A stretch of 10,131 nt of DNA from Brevibacillus sp. (GTDB lineage: Bacteria; Bacillota; Bacilli; Brevibacillales; Brevibacillaceae). The translations under genes were made by a program, and so were the position numbers. Under the pieces are notes generated by a model. That model had not been told where the DNA came from. It ran no database searches and worked only from the letters and a program-made list of their open reading frames with translations. The stretch is from NCBI GenBank assembly GCA_029240815.1, contig JARDZO010000210.1, positions 1 to 10,131 of the forward strand. Reading direction: 5' to 3'. Shown in pieces: positions 1 through 7,550 of this stretch. The first letter of the stretch is position 1, and each line of letters starts with the position of its first letter.

Positions 1-12
1 CCGCGAAAGCCA

Positions 13-20
13 CTCCTCCT
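13..20 (-). promoter_or_regulatory. Ribosome binding site of a further operon gene beyond the left edge
   Basis: On the minus strand the sequence AGGAGGAG begins inside the TAG stop codon (19-21) of the acyl-CoA synthetase gene. It is a near-perfect Shine-Dalgarno sequence, and each of the three preceding gene junctions has one in the same place. Only 12 bases follow before the window ends. An in-frame GTG at 13-11 lies just one base after AGGAGG, too close to be a likely start, so the true start is probably outside the window. I infer a fifth co-transcribed gene. Confidence 0.55.
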
Positions 21-1569
21 ATGAAGTACGGTATCTGTCTCGCAACACATACTTCTGGATTTTCCCCGATGGCGTACGTGGAATTTCCGAGACGAATACC
101 ACTTTGCGCGGCTTTTTGTAGCTCGCTAAATGCTCTGTCGCATACTGGATGATCTCTTCGACAGTGACCTGAGCCCCCGGCCGAGGCACCACTACCGCGC
201 AGACCGTCTCCACGTACTGCGGATCCGGAATGCCGATAACCGCCACATCCACTACCGACGGATGACGAATCAGAGTATCCTCGATTTCGACGGGATAAAT
301 ATTTTCTCCGCCGCTGCGAATCATGTCTTTCTTGCGGCCCGCGATCGCCAGAAAACCATCTGAATCTATCGTCCCCAAGTCTCCTGTATGGCACCATCCG
401 TCCACGAATGTAACTGCTGTAGCATCTGGCTTTTGCCAATACCCGCGTGCAACAGCCGGACTTTTAATGCAGATTTCTCCCGCTTCCCCCACACCTACAC
501 GCTCTCCCTGCTCATCTACCACCTTGATCTCAGCAAAAGGCATCGGCTTTCCGACCGTATGGCTCTTTGCCCTGGCGTCTTGTGGATCGAGGGACACTGC
601 GATGGGCGTGCCTTCGGTCAATCCATAGACTTGCACGATCCCGATATGCGGGAAACGGTCGTTCAACTGCTCGATCGCCCACGGGATGATCGGATCACCA
701 CCGGAAAAAATGCGTCGCACGGAGGACAGGGCTGCCCTCGACAGCTTCTGTGAATTCAACAGATCATACACCATAAACGGGAACAGCAGGCAGTCGGTCA
801 CCTGCTGCGTCTCCATGACGTGCACGACACGCTCGATGTTGAAGCCTCCGCTTTTCGTGATGACCACCGTTCCCCCCGCCAGCATCACCGGCAATGCGAG
901 GTCTTCCATGCCTCCCACATGATACAAAGGCCCGGTCGTCATGCAGACAGAGCGCGAATCGAGCTGCCATTTGACCACCTGCATATTGCAAAACCAGAGC
1001 GTATTCGCATGGGACCACAGTGCCCCCTTGGGTCGACCGGTCGTACCTGAGGTGTACATGAGCATGACGGGATCGTCGGCATCGATCCGGACATCTGTCA
1101 CCTCTCCCGGGTCACCACTCGTCAGGACGTCCCAGCTCTTTGCCCACGAAGGCTGCAGCGTTTCCCCGTCCTGAAGGGAAATGTACGTCTGGACCGGAAT
1201 GTCCGATACTATTGGAGTCAACCTCTCCGACAAGCTGGCATGAAAGCACAGCACCGATGTTCCCGAATCCGCTAGCGCATAGGCGAACTCCTGACTGGAT
1301 AGGCGAAAGTTGAGTCTGACAGCGATCCCACCGATCTTGGCGACGGCAAAATACAGAGCCCAATATTCCATGCAATTGAACAGCAGGATACCAACCCGAT
1401 CTCCTTTTTTCACGCCTAATTGGCGCAATGCATTTGCATACGCATTGGAGATTCTATGTAGCTCGCCATAGGTCCATGCTTCCTCATTTTCCAGTTTCAG
1501 TGCGCATCGATCAGGATCAATCGTTGGCAGGCTGCCCATGCTCCTGCGCGTGAGATAACCGACATCCAT
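19..1569 (-). CDS. AMP-forming acyl-CoA synthetase (ANL superfamily), distal operon copy
   Basis: This 516-residue enzyme should activate a carboxylic acid with ATP to an acyl-adenylate and then to an acyl-CoA thioester, in the cytoplasm. The family core motifs are all visible: the phosphate-binding loop YTSGTTGRPKG (residues 172-182), the A5 motif YGLTEG (315-320), TGD (395-397, the ribose-binding aspartate), the hinge region RKKDMI (412-417) followed by SGGENIYPVEIE, and the C-terminal PRTPSGKIQK with the expected catalytic lysine K503. Length is normal for the family and no signal peptide is present. The ATG start is supported by AAAGGAGGAGG six bases upstream. The gene begins 18 bp after the symporter stop, so it is co-transcribed with it. 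The aromatic tyrosine in A5 and the GGENIYP hinge are canonical, unlike the other synthetase of this operon. The acyl substrate (fatty, aromatic or short-chain acid) cannot be assigned from motifs alone. Confidence 0.93.
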   Translation of the reverse strand: MDVGYLTRRSMGSLPTIDPDRCALKLENEEAWTYGELHRISNAYANALRQLGVKKGDRVGILLFNCMEYWALYFAVAKIGGIAVRLNFRLSSQEFAYALADSGTSVLCFHASLSERLTPIVSDIPVQTYISLQDGETLQPSWAKSWDVLTSGDPGEVTDVRIDADDPVMLMYTSGTTGRPKGALWSHANTLWFCNMQVVKWQLDSRSVCMTTGPLYHVGGMEDLALPVMLAGGTVVITKSGGFNIERVVHVMETQQVTDCLLFPFMVYDLLNSQKLSRAALSSVRRIFSGGDPIIPWAIEQLNDRFPHIGIVQVYGLTEGTPIAVSLDPQDARAKSHTVGKPMPFAEIKVVDEQGERVGVGEAGEICIKSPAVARGYWQKPDATAVTFVDGWCHTGDLGTIDSDGFLAIAGRKKDMIRSGGENIYPVEIEDTLIRHPSVVDVAVIGIPDPQYVETVCAVVVPRPGAQVTVEEIIQYATEHLASYKKPRKVVFVSEIPRTPSGKIQKYVLRDRYRTS

Positions 1570-1587
1570 CTTTGTCCTCCTCCTTTG

Positions 1588-3054
1588 TCAGCCTTCGATC
1601 ACGTCTTGCACCCGTTCATCCAACTTGGTTTCTCGGCGCTGAGTGAGCAAGGAAATCACGATGAAGGCGACGATAGCCAGTGCAAAGGCAAAAGCTCCGT
1701 TGATGACACCCGCAGGCAATGGTTTGATCCCGTACTTACCGCCTACTTCCAAAAAGAAATTCACGCCCAGACTGATGATGATGCTCCAGATTGCCCCTTG
1801 CTTGGTCGCTTTTGGCCAGATGAGCCCCAACACAATCGCGGGAAAAATAGCAGAAGCGAATGTCCCCCAGCCAAACACGCCAAGCAGTGCAACCAAGGTA
1901 TCCATGTAAACCGAGAACAAGGTAGACAGGATCAGCAGGGCAGCTACTGCGATCCTGCTCCACAGCAGCTCGTTTTTCACTTCGATATTCAATGCTTTCG
2001 GGATATCCCTCACCAGACTTGCTGCGCCCAGCGTCACAAAGCTCGATCCTGTAGACATGATGGCAGCGAGCAGACCCGCGATGACCAGCCCGGCAATGAC
2101 CGGAGGCGTAAACATCGTCAAAAAAGTGGTCAGTGCTTCATCTGTCGAACCCAGCTTCGGGAACTTCCCTTGTATTTTCAGTACCAACGCTGCCAGTCCG
2201 ATCCCGATGACCAAAAACGTCGTCAGCACATAGGCCAAGCCAGCCGTGAATGCTCCCCACTTCAGCTGTTTGGCGTCTTTGATCATGAGAAATTTGGTAA
2301 TAAAGTGCGGTTGTCCAGCAGCCCCCAGACTGAAGAGAAAAAACCAGCAAACCATCGTGATCATCGGGTACATGCCAAAAGGTGAAGCGAGCTTGGGATC
2401 AGAGGATTGCAGGACTTGGGTCATATTGGCGATCCCGCCGCCAGCGTCGATCGCGAGGAAAAAGACGATCACAGAAACCGCAGCCATCAAGATTCCTTGA
2501 AATAAATCAGTGTATACTCCCGCGATCATTCCACCGCCAATGCAATAAAAAGCGAGGATCGAAAGCCCGATAATTGCCCCCACCGTCGGAGATACCCCAA
2601 AGATCGTATTCATCACGACACCCATCGCCTGTACCTGCGTACCTAAGTACCCGATGACACCCAATGCGACAGCGACGCCCATCCAGCCGCGGGCAGCCTT
2701 ACTGTTGTACCGCAGCTCAGCGATATCCCCCAGGGTGAAGATCTCGCCCAGATCACCCAGCTTCCAAATGCGTTTTCCGACCATAAACCAGGTCAGGGCA
2801 AACCCCAACGGTGCGGCAAACATGATCCCGACTGCGAAGCCCAGTCCGCCTGTAAATGTCTGTCCGGTTCCTCCGACCATCCCGAATCCACTCTGAATGG
2901 AGGAAAACGCAGCGATCGCCATCACAAACATGCCCAGACTGCGACCTGCCACATAGAAATCTCCCGAGGACTTCGTTTGACGCGTCGCCCAAATCCCGAT
3001 CAACAAGCAAATCAGCAAGTACAGGACAGCAATGACTATGATCATCCCTTGCAT
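1588..3054 (-). CDS. Sodium:solute symporter (SSS family) for an unknown organic acid
   Basis: This 488-residue, strongly hydrophobic protein should import a solute together with Na+ across the cytoplasmic membrane. The family signature GGGMIAGVYTDLFQG lies at residues 173-187. A segment GQPHFITKF (247-255) is typical of the PanF/PutP branch. The stretch around STGSS (334-338) lies where SSS proteins carry Na+-binding serine/threonine residues. Hydrophobic segments are spread from residue 4 to about 470, consistent with the usual 12-13 helices, and the charged C-terminal tail should be cytoplasmic. The ATG start has a purine-rich GAGGGGGGA about six bases upstream. The gene sits 19 bp after a small membrane protein gene and 18 bp before an acyl-CoA synthetase gene. 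A monocarboxylate that the ligases then activate is therefore the likeliest substrate. This is inference; proline, pantothenate or other SSS substrates are not excluded by motifs alone. Confidence 0.9.
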   Translation of the reverse strand: MQGMIIVIAVLYLLICLLIGIWATRQTKSSGDFYVAGRSLGMFVMAIAAFSSIQSGFGMVGGTGQTFTGGLGFAVGIMFAAPLGFALTWFMVGKRIWKLGDLGEIFTLGDIAELRYNSKAARGWMGVAVALGVIGYLGTQVQAMGVVMNTIFGVSPTVGAIIGLSILAFYCIGGGMIAGVYTDLFQGILMAAVSVIVFFLAIDAGGGIANMTQVLQSSDPKLASPFGMYPMITMVCWFFLFSLGAAGQPHFITKFLMIKDAKQLKWGAFTAGLAYVLTTFLVIGIGLAALVLKIQGKFPKLGSTDEALTTFLTMFTPPVIAGLVIAGLLAAIMSTGSSFVTLGAASLVRDIPKALNIEVKNELLWSRIAVAALLILSTLFSVYMDTLVALLGVFGWGTFASAIFPAIVLGLIWPKATKQGAIWSIIISLGVNFFLEVGGKYGIKPLPAGVINGAFAFALAIVAFIVISLLTQRRETKLDERVQDVIEG

Positions 3055-3073
3055 CGATAATCCCCCCTCATTC

Positions 3074-3484
3074 CTACAGCTTCACATCAGGCTTTTGCGC
3101 TGTATTCTCGGATACTGCTTCCTCTAAAGGAAACGTCCACGCATACAGCAGGGTGACCAGGATGGATGCTGGCCAAATCCCTAGCATGAATAGAGCAGTC
3201 GCAGGCGTCATGCCCCATACCAGACCCTCTCCACCAGTCGGCGAGCCGACCGTCATGACATCCAGCCACACGTACAAAATGATGTACAGAATAGACACAC
3301 CGATGGGAACCCAGACCAAATTCCCTCTGCGCTTGATCCGTCTTGTGAGTCCAAAGACAATGCTGATCCCGATCACAAACAAATACGCGTACAAGATTAT
3401 TCTCCAAGAACCTGTCAGCATTCCGATTGTCATGAGCACGACCAAACCGAGCAAGGCATAGATCAGCTTGTCGATAGAAACCAT
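3074..3484 (-). CDS. Small four-helix membrane protein, possible symporter partner
   Basis: I do not recognise a firm family for this 136-residue protein. It has four clear hydrophobic segments (about residues 7-25, 28-46, 57-78 and 95-117). A basic loop TRRIKRR (47-53) follows helix 2, suggesting that this loop is cytoplasmic. The C-terminal tail is polar and charged. The start is the ATG at 3484, eight bases after AGGAGG. Another ATG at 3491 opens a different frame and lies too close to the ribosome binding site. The gene is placed 18 bp after the first synthetase and 19 bp before the symporter. Several SSS symporters are encoded beside small membrane proteins (for example DUF4212, YhdT/DUF997 or DUF3311 types), but those are mostly shorter, two-helix proteins. 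A role in assembly or function of the symporter is inferred from position only. Confidence 0.75.
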   Translation of the reverse strand: MVSIDKLIYALLGLVVLMTIGMLTGSWRIILYAYLFVIGISIVFGLTRRIKRRGNLVWVPIGVSILYIILYVWLDVMTVGSPTGGEGLVWGMTPATALFMLGIWPASILVTLLYAWTFPLEEAVSENTAQKPDVKL

Positions 3485-3502
3485 CTGCCATTCCTCCTTC
3501 TA

Positions 3503-5107
3503 TCAGCGATTCTCCATCGTCGGCAATTGTTCGTCCGCTTTGTTCTCGTAGTAATGCAAATACTCTTGTCTGAGTAAGTTCTTCTGAATCTTCCCAGTCG
3601 CCGTCAACGGAAACTGTTCCAGAAATACAATCGCCTTGGGCACTTCAAAACCAGCCAGCTCCCTCTTACAATGCGCCAGCAATTCCGCTTCTGTGCAAGA
3701 AACCCCTAGTTTGAGAGTCACGAAACCGGTCACGCCCTCACTCCATCTCGCATGGGGGAGACCGACGGCTGCCGCGTTCATGACCCGCGCGTCTTTCAAC
3801 AAAGCGGACTCTACCTTGATCGACGGAACATTTTCCCCACCCGTCTTGATCATGTCTTTTTTCCGATCCACGAACAGCAATTGTCCATCCGCATCAAACA
3901 CACCGAGATCTCCCGTGTGATGCCAGTCGTACGACCTTGCTTGTTCCGTCGCCTCTTCATTTTTCCAATATCCCATCATGACGGTGGGGCCACGATGAAC
4001 GATTTCTCCAATCTCTCCTGTTCCGAGCAAATTGCCTGCTTCATCCATGATCGCCGTATCTACAACCAGCGAAGAGATCCCCCAATACGAGCCGAAACGC
4101 CGAAGCTGCTCCTCTGGCTTGAAGAACATCGTGCCGGGATACATTTCTGTTTGTCCGGTCGCCAGCGAAAAGCGGGCGTCAAACCGTTCGATTGCTCTGC
4201 GCAGTGTCCCTTCGTCCATCGGTGCCATGGCGTATAAACAAAAACGCAGGGAGGACAGGTCGTAATGAACCGCTTCCGGATGATCCAGCATGACTCTGTA
4301 CATGACGGGTAGGGCAAACATCCACGTAATCCCTTCCTCTGCGACTGTACGAAAAAAAGGAACCGGATCGAAGCCACGCATCACGACCAGCGTCCCGCCT
4401 ACTGCCAGCATGGAGGAACCCAAGACGTGCTGGGCACAGTGAAAGAGGGGCATCATACAGCTCGCCACATCATTTTTCGTCATTTCTGCTTCAATCACAT
4501 TGCCCAAGGTTGCGACGTATACCGAGAGATGGTTTTGCATGACGCCCTTTGGTTTGCCCGTCGTGCCGCTGGTGTACATGATCAAGGCGAGATCGTCGGA
4601 GTGAATATCCACTTCCACTTCCTCCGCCGAATGTCCAGTCAATGCAAGCGGAAAGGCGATCACATCCTGCGGCAGCTCTGCACCTGAGAGCGGTAACGAC
4701 ACAACTGTCTCAACCAGCTGCAGCTCAGGCATGATGGATTCTACCTTGGCATAGAGCCCATCCTCCACGACCAACAGCCTGGCATCTGCATGCTGAATGA
4801 TGTAGGCAATATCCTGTGGAGCAAGCGAAGGATTAATCGGCACCCAGACCATGCCTGCCTTGGCAATTCCATACATGACCGCAATAAATTCCACGGAATT
4901 CAGACAGACACATGCAACCCGGTCCCCTTTTTGCAATCCTCGCTCTTGCAAAAAACGGCCAAATCGATTGGCAGTCTCATTCAGCTGGCGATACGTAATC
5001 CGTTTCTCTCCGTCTACGACCGCTACTTTTTCCGGGTGTCGCATGCTGCTCCGTCGCAATATATCTCCCACGGCCATTCGGTTGATCCTATGAATTGATG
5101 AGGACAT
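3503..5107 (-). CDS. AMP-forming acyl-CoA synthetase, first gene of the sigma-54 operon
   Basis: This 534-residue cytoplasmic enzyme should convert a carboxylate, ATP and CoA to acyl-CoA, AMP and pyrophosphate. Visible motifs are the phosphate loop MYTSGTTGKPKG (residues 177-188), TGD (398-400), the hinge DRKKDMIKTGGENV (414-427) and the C-terminal LTATGKIQK with catalytic lysine K506. The A5 motif reads ATGQTE (316-321): the aromatic residue normally found before GxTE is threonine. After GGENV comes PSIKVE rather than the usual YP(A/V)EVE. Both changes suggest an unusual substrate pocket rather than decay, because all other key residues are intact. The ATG is preceded by AGGTGA six bases upstream. 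A consensus sigma-54 promoter lies about 45 bp upstream of the start, making this the leading gene of the operon. It is a diverged paralogue of the synthetase at 19-1569. Confidence 0.93.
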   Translation of the reverse strand: MSSSIHRINRMAVGDILRRSSMRHPEKVAVVDGEKRITYRQLNETANRFGRFLQERGLQKGDRVACVCLNSVEFIAVMYGIAKAGMVWVPINPSLAPQDIAYIIQHADARLLVVEDGLYAKVESIMPELQLVETVVSLPLSGAELPQDVIAFPLALTGHSAEEVEVDIHSDDLALIMYTSGTTGKPKGVMQNHLSVYVATLGNVIEAEMTKNDVASCMMPLFHCAQHVLGSSMLAVGGTLVVMRGFDPVPFFRTVAEEGITWMFALPVMYRVMLDHPEAVHYDLSSLRFCLYAMAPMDEGTLRRAIERFDARFSLATGQTEMYPGTMFFKPEEQLRRFGSYWGISSLVVDTAIMDEAGNLLGTGEIGEIVHRGPTVMMGYWKNEEATEQARSYDWHHTGDLGVFDADGQLLFVDRKKDMIKTGGENVPSIKVESALLKDARVMNAAAVGLPHARWSEGVTGFVTLKLGVSCTEAELLAHCKRELAGFEVPKAIVFLEQFPLTATGKIQKNLLRQEYLHYYENKADEQLPTMENR

Positions 5108-5150
5108 CGCTCGTCACCTCTCCATCTGGGTTATATAGCGCTTTCATATA

Positions 5151-5166
5151 TGCAAAAGAAGTGCCA
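5151..5166 (-). promoter_or_regulatory. Sigma-54 (-24/-12) promoter of the uptake and activation operon
   Basis: Read on the minus strand this is TGGCAC-TTCTT-TTGCA, a full match to the sigma-54 consensus TGGCAC-N5-TTGCW with correct spacing. The conserved GG is at 5165-5164 and the GC at 5153-5152. Transcription should begin near 5140, giving a leader of about 33 bases before the ATG at 5107. Such promoters need an AAA+ activator, and a gene for one is transcribed divergently 134 bp away. Confidence 0.93.
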
Positions 5167-5230
5167 TTCCCACCAACTAGGCAAAAGGGAAGAAAACGCA
5201 ATTAAGCCTACAAAAACGTTCCTGTTTCGC

Positions 5231-5275
5231 GTACAATTGATGTAATATTCAGACAGTTGTACAATAAACTGTACA
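5231..5275. promoter_or_regulatory. Candidate enhancer (upstream activating sequence) for the sigma-54 activator
   Basis: Three GTACA elements start at 5231, 5259 and 5271. The right-hand pair forms two palindromic TGTACA hexamers (5258-5263 and 5270-5275) separated by six bases. Overlapping them is the perfect inverted repeat ACAGTT-N8-AACTGT (5253-5272). A wider pair, GTACAA (5231-5236) and TTGTAC (5257-5262), is also inverted. The cluster lies about 90-135 bp upstream of the predicted sigma-54 start, the usual distance for Fis-type activators. It also covers the -10 region of the activator's own promoter. Binding by the adjacent activator is inferred, not shown. Confidence 0.6.
5237..5265 (+). 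promoter_or_regulatory. Sigma-A promoter of the regulator gene
   Basis: TTGATG (5237-5242) and TACAAT (5260-5265) are separated by exactly 17 bases, matching the housekeeping consensus TTGACA-N17-TATAAT at 4 and 5 of 6 positions. The start would fall near 5272, leaving a short leader that contains the ribosome binding site at 5282. The -10 hexamer lies inside the ACAGTT/AACTGT inverted repeat, so a protein bound there should block this promoter. Confidence 0.6.
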
Positions 5276-5281
5276 TCTCTT

Positions 5282-5291
5282 GGAAGAGGGG
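5282..5291 (+). promoter_or_regulatory. Ribosome binding site selecting a GTG start
   Basis: GGAAGAGGGG ends eight bases before the GTG at 5300 and fourteen before the in-frame ATG at 5306. Spacing favours the GTG, though the ATG two codons later would give almost the same protein. Confidence 0.6.
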
Positions 5292-5299
5292 AAAAGCTC

Positions 5300-7459
5300 G
5301 TGAACATGTCGAGTTGTATGACCCGAGAGTTTGTCGCTTTGCATGCAGATTGTACACTAGGAGAGGTCCTGACGCAGTTTTTGGAACATCGACAGGACGT
5401 CGGTTGTGTCCTGTATGCGGACGGGACACTGGAGGGCATCATCACCAAATACCAGCTCTATCGGATGATTCTCAAGCACTGTCCACTCGATACGCCCATC
5501 ACCCCCTATATCTACCGTGATGTGACGACGGTGCCGTTTCATTATCCGGTGACGGAGGCCCGAAAAATTTTGCTCTCTGCCAAAGTAGCACATGCCGTAA
5601 TCGTGGATGACAATGACAAAGTAGTCGGCGTATCCACCAAGGGTGATTTGATCCAGAGCTTCTTGCAGCGGGAGCGTCGATTGATCAACCAGATGACTTC
5701 CTTGATCGAAAACCTCGAAGACGGCGTCATCGGCATCGATCACATGCACAATATCCATACGTTCAACTCAGCGGCTGCCGCCATGTTCCAGCTCGATCAT
5801 CACACGGCGCTGGAGGAAAACGTGCGATCCCTCCTTCCCCAAATCGGGGACGAGATGATCCTCGCTCTCGAAAACGAAGCACCGATCGAACCGCAAAAGC
5901 TCCAGCTTCCAGCAGCAGTCACCATGGCATCTTACACCCCGATCATCGTCCGGGACAAAGCTATCGGCGCGATTGCCGTATTGAAGGATCTCACTGCCTA
6001 TGAAAAGGTCGCAAGCGAACTGGAAACGACCAAAAGACTGGAGCGCATGCTCGAAAGCGCATTGGAAATGGCCTATGACGGGATTGCCATCATCGATGAG
6101 CAAGGCTGCTTTCAAATGGTCAATGATGCGCTGCTTGAGCTGTATGACATTTCCCGGGAAGATTTGCTGGGTACGCCTGCGTCGAAGAGCTTGCCTGAGC
6201 TGAATCTCGAAGATACGCTCCGCACAGGGAAAGAGGGCGTCGGTGATATCCAGGTCATACGCGGCAAGAAATGCGTGATTACCCGCATGCCGATCATTGT
6301 CCAAAACAAGCATGCTGGCGCCATCGCCAAAGTCATTTTCCGTCAGCTGCCTCATATGAAAGATTTGTTCAACCGCATGGAGAATTTGGAGCACGAATTG
6401 ACTTATTACCGCGGCGAGTATTTGCGATCACATTCTCACGGAACCGCATTGGACCACCTGATCACGCGCAATCCGTCTCTAGACGCGATTAAAAATCAGG
6501 CGTATTTGGCGGCCCAAGGCTTTTCTACCGTCTTGATCACCGGGGAGAGCGGGACAGGCAAAGAATTGTTTGCGCAAGCCATTCACGAAATCTCTGGAAG
6601 ACCCGGCCGGTTTGTCAAAGTGAACTGTGCGGCGATTCCTGAGGAGCTGCTGGAATCAGAATTCTTCGGGTACGCAGATGGGGCCTTTACCGGTGCAAGA
6701 AAGGGAGGCAAGCCTGGCAAGTTTGAGCTTGCCGATGGCGGTACACTCTTTCTCGATGAAATCGGGGATATGCCGCTCGCTCTTCAGGCAAAGCTGCTGC
6801 GGGTGTTGCAAGAGCGATCTTTTGACCGGATCGGTGACACCGTCAGCAGAACCGTTGATGTACGGATCGTTTCTGCAACCAACAAGCGACTCGAGGATCT
6901 CATTTCTGAGGGGAAGTTTCGGGAAGACCTCTACTATCGAATCCACGTCATCCACCTTTCTATTCCCCCGCTTCGCGAACGCAAGGAAGATTTGCCTCTT
7001 TTGTGCAGCCATCTCGTCCAAAAGCTGAACAAGATTTTGGGCAAGCATGTACAGGGAGTCACTCCTGCCACGCAGGAGCTTTTGCAAAGACACCACTGGC
7101 CCGGCAACGTCCGCGAGCTGGAAAACGTCCTGGAGAGAGCCATGAACTTGAATACGGGAGACTGGATCGTTCCGGACGCTCTCCCTGCTTTTCTCGTAAA
7201 CGCAGAAACAGTCACACCACCCTATCGATCCACTTCTCCCAACATACCGACTCCCTCTGCCAACACCACGCACAAGAAAAAAGACGTCATGGCCGCCGCT
7301 GAGCGAGATTTGATCATGGCGACCCTTCAGGAATGTGGGGGGAATCGAAGTCTTGCTGCCTCGAGACTCGCCATCAGTCGATCGACTCTCTACCAGAAAA
7401 TCAAAAAATACGAGATTGAAGAAACGAGTTTCTTTGCGAGTAAATCCCAGCGCCCGTAA
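5300..7459 (+). CDS. Sigma-54-dependent activator with CBS, PAS, AAA+ and Fis-type HTH domains
   Basis: This 719-residue cytoplasmic protein should bind enhancer DNA and use ATP hydrolysis to open sigma-54 promoters. Order of domains: a CBS pair (about 8-60 and 68-122), a first PAS-like domain (about 128-232), a short helical linker (about 233-255), a second PAS-like domain (about 250-350), the AAA+ domain (about 385-625) and a Fis-type helix-turn-helix (about 679-706). The AAA+ core is complete: Walker A GESGTGKE (415-422), the sigma-54 contact loop GAFTGA (461-466), Walker B GGTLFLDE (480-487), FREDLYYRI and WPGNVRELEN. There is no receiver domain, so control is probably by small molecules. 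CBS domains commonly bind adenine nucleotides, and PAS domains bind varied ligands. It starts at GTG. Its position, divergent from the operon with the sigma-54 promoter, makes that operon its likely target. BkdR, RocR and AcoR of Bacillus are the nearest functional analogues known to me, without the CBS pair. Confidence 0.95.
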   Translation: MNMSSCMTREFVALHADCTLGEVLTQFLEHRQDVGCVLYADGTLEGIITKYQLYRMILKHCPLDTPITPYIYRDVTTVPFHYPVTEARKILLSAKVAHAVIVDDNDKVVGVSTKGDLIQSFLQRERRLINQMTSLIENLEDGVIGIDHMHNIHTFNSAAAAMFQLDHHTALEENVRSLLPQIGDEMILALENEAPIEPQKLQLPAAVTMASYTPIIVRDKAIGAIAVLKDLTAYEKVASELETTKRLERMLESALEMAYDGIAIIDEQGCFQMVNDALLELYDISREDLLGTPASKSLPELNLEDTLRTGKEGVGDIQVIRGKKCVITRMPIIVQNKHAGAIAKVIFRQLPHMKDLFNRMENLEHELTYYRGEYLRSHSHGTALDHLITRNPSLDAIKNQAYLAAQGFSTVLITGESGTGKELFAQAIHEISGRPGRFVKVNCAAIPEELLESEFFGYADGAFTGARKGGKPGKFELADGGTLFLDEIGDMPLALQAKLLRVLQERSFDRIGDTVSRTVDVRIVSATNKRLEDLISEGKFREDLYYRIHVIHLSIPPLRERKEDLPLLCSHLVQKLNKILGKHVQGVTPATQELLQRHHWPGNVRELENVLERAMNLNTGDWIVPDALPAFLVNAETVTPPYRSTSPNIPTPSANTTHKKKDVMAAAERDLIMATLQECGGNRSLAASRLAISRSTLYQKIKKYEIEETSFFASKSQRP

Positions 7460-7480
7460 TGGTGCTGGGATTTTATTTAA
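7442..7480 (+). terminator. Rho-independent terminator overlapping the regulator stop codon
   Basis: A 13-bp stem pairs 7442-7454 (AAATCCCAGCGCC) with 7461-7473 (GGTGCTGGGATTT), with one G-T wobble and a six-base loop. It is followed by a T-rich run from 7471. The last five codons and the TAA stop (7457-7459) lie within the stem and loop. It should separate the regulator from the downstream diguanylate cyclase gene. Confidence 0.85.
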
Positions 7481-7550
7481 AAAAGGAAGATTGGTTTTTC
7501 GTCATTGGGGGTAAAGGTTACTTCAGGGCTTTCGACTACACATCATGGAA

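Noticed and set aside
1585..2385. A 266-codon plus-strand open frame opposite the symporter gene
   Set aside because: It is antisense to a clear membrane transporter, rich in Gln, His, Arg and Asp as expected from a shadow frame, and has no recognisable domain.
3087..3491. Alternative frame starting at the ATG at 3491, overlapping the small membrane protein
   Set aside because: Its start is only about two bases from the AGGAGG, and the product lacks the clean membrane helices of the chosen frame.
5191..5204. Possible CcpA (cre) site in the divergent control region
   Set aside because: Only 8 of the 11 defined consensus positions match and the symmetric outer bases fail, so it is not strong enough to annotate.
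5178..5210. TAGGC/GCCTA inverted repeat between the sigma-54 promoter and the enhancer
   Set aside because: The arms are only five bases and are 23 bases apart, easily produced by chance.
5768..6394. A 208-codon minus-strand open frame within the regulator gene
   Set aside because: The opposite strand encodes conserved PAS and linker sequence; this frame shows no known motif and is a shadow.
7512..7538. Sigma-D-like promoter (TAAA-N15-TTCGACTA) upstream of the diguanylate cyclase gene
   Set aside because: The -35 and spacing fit, but the -10 matches only three of eight positions. The link to motility is attractive but unsupported.
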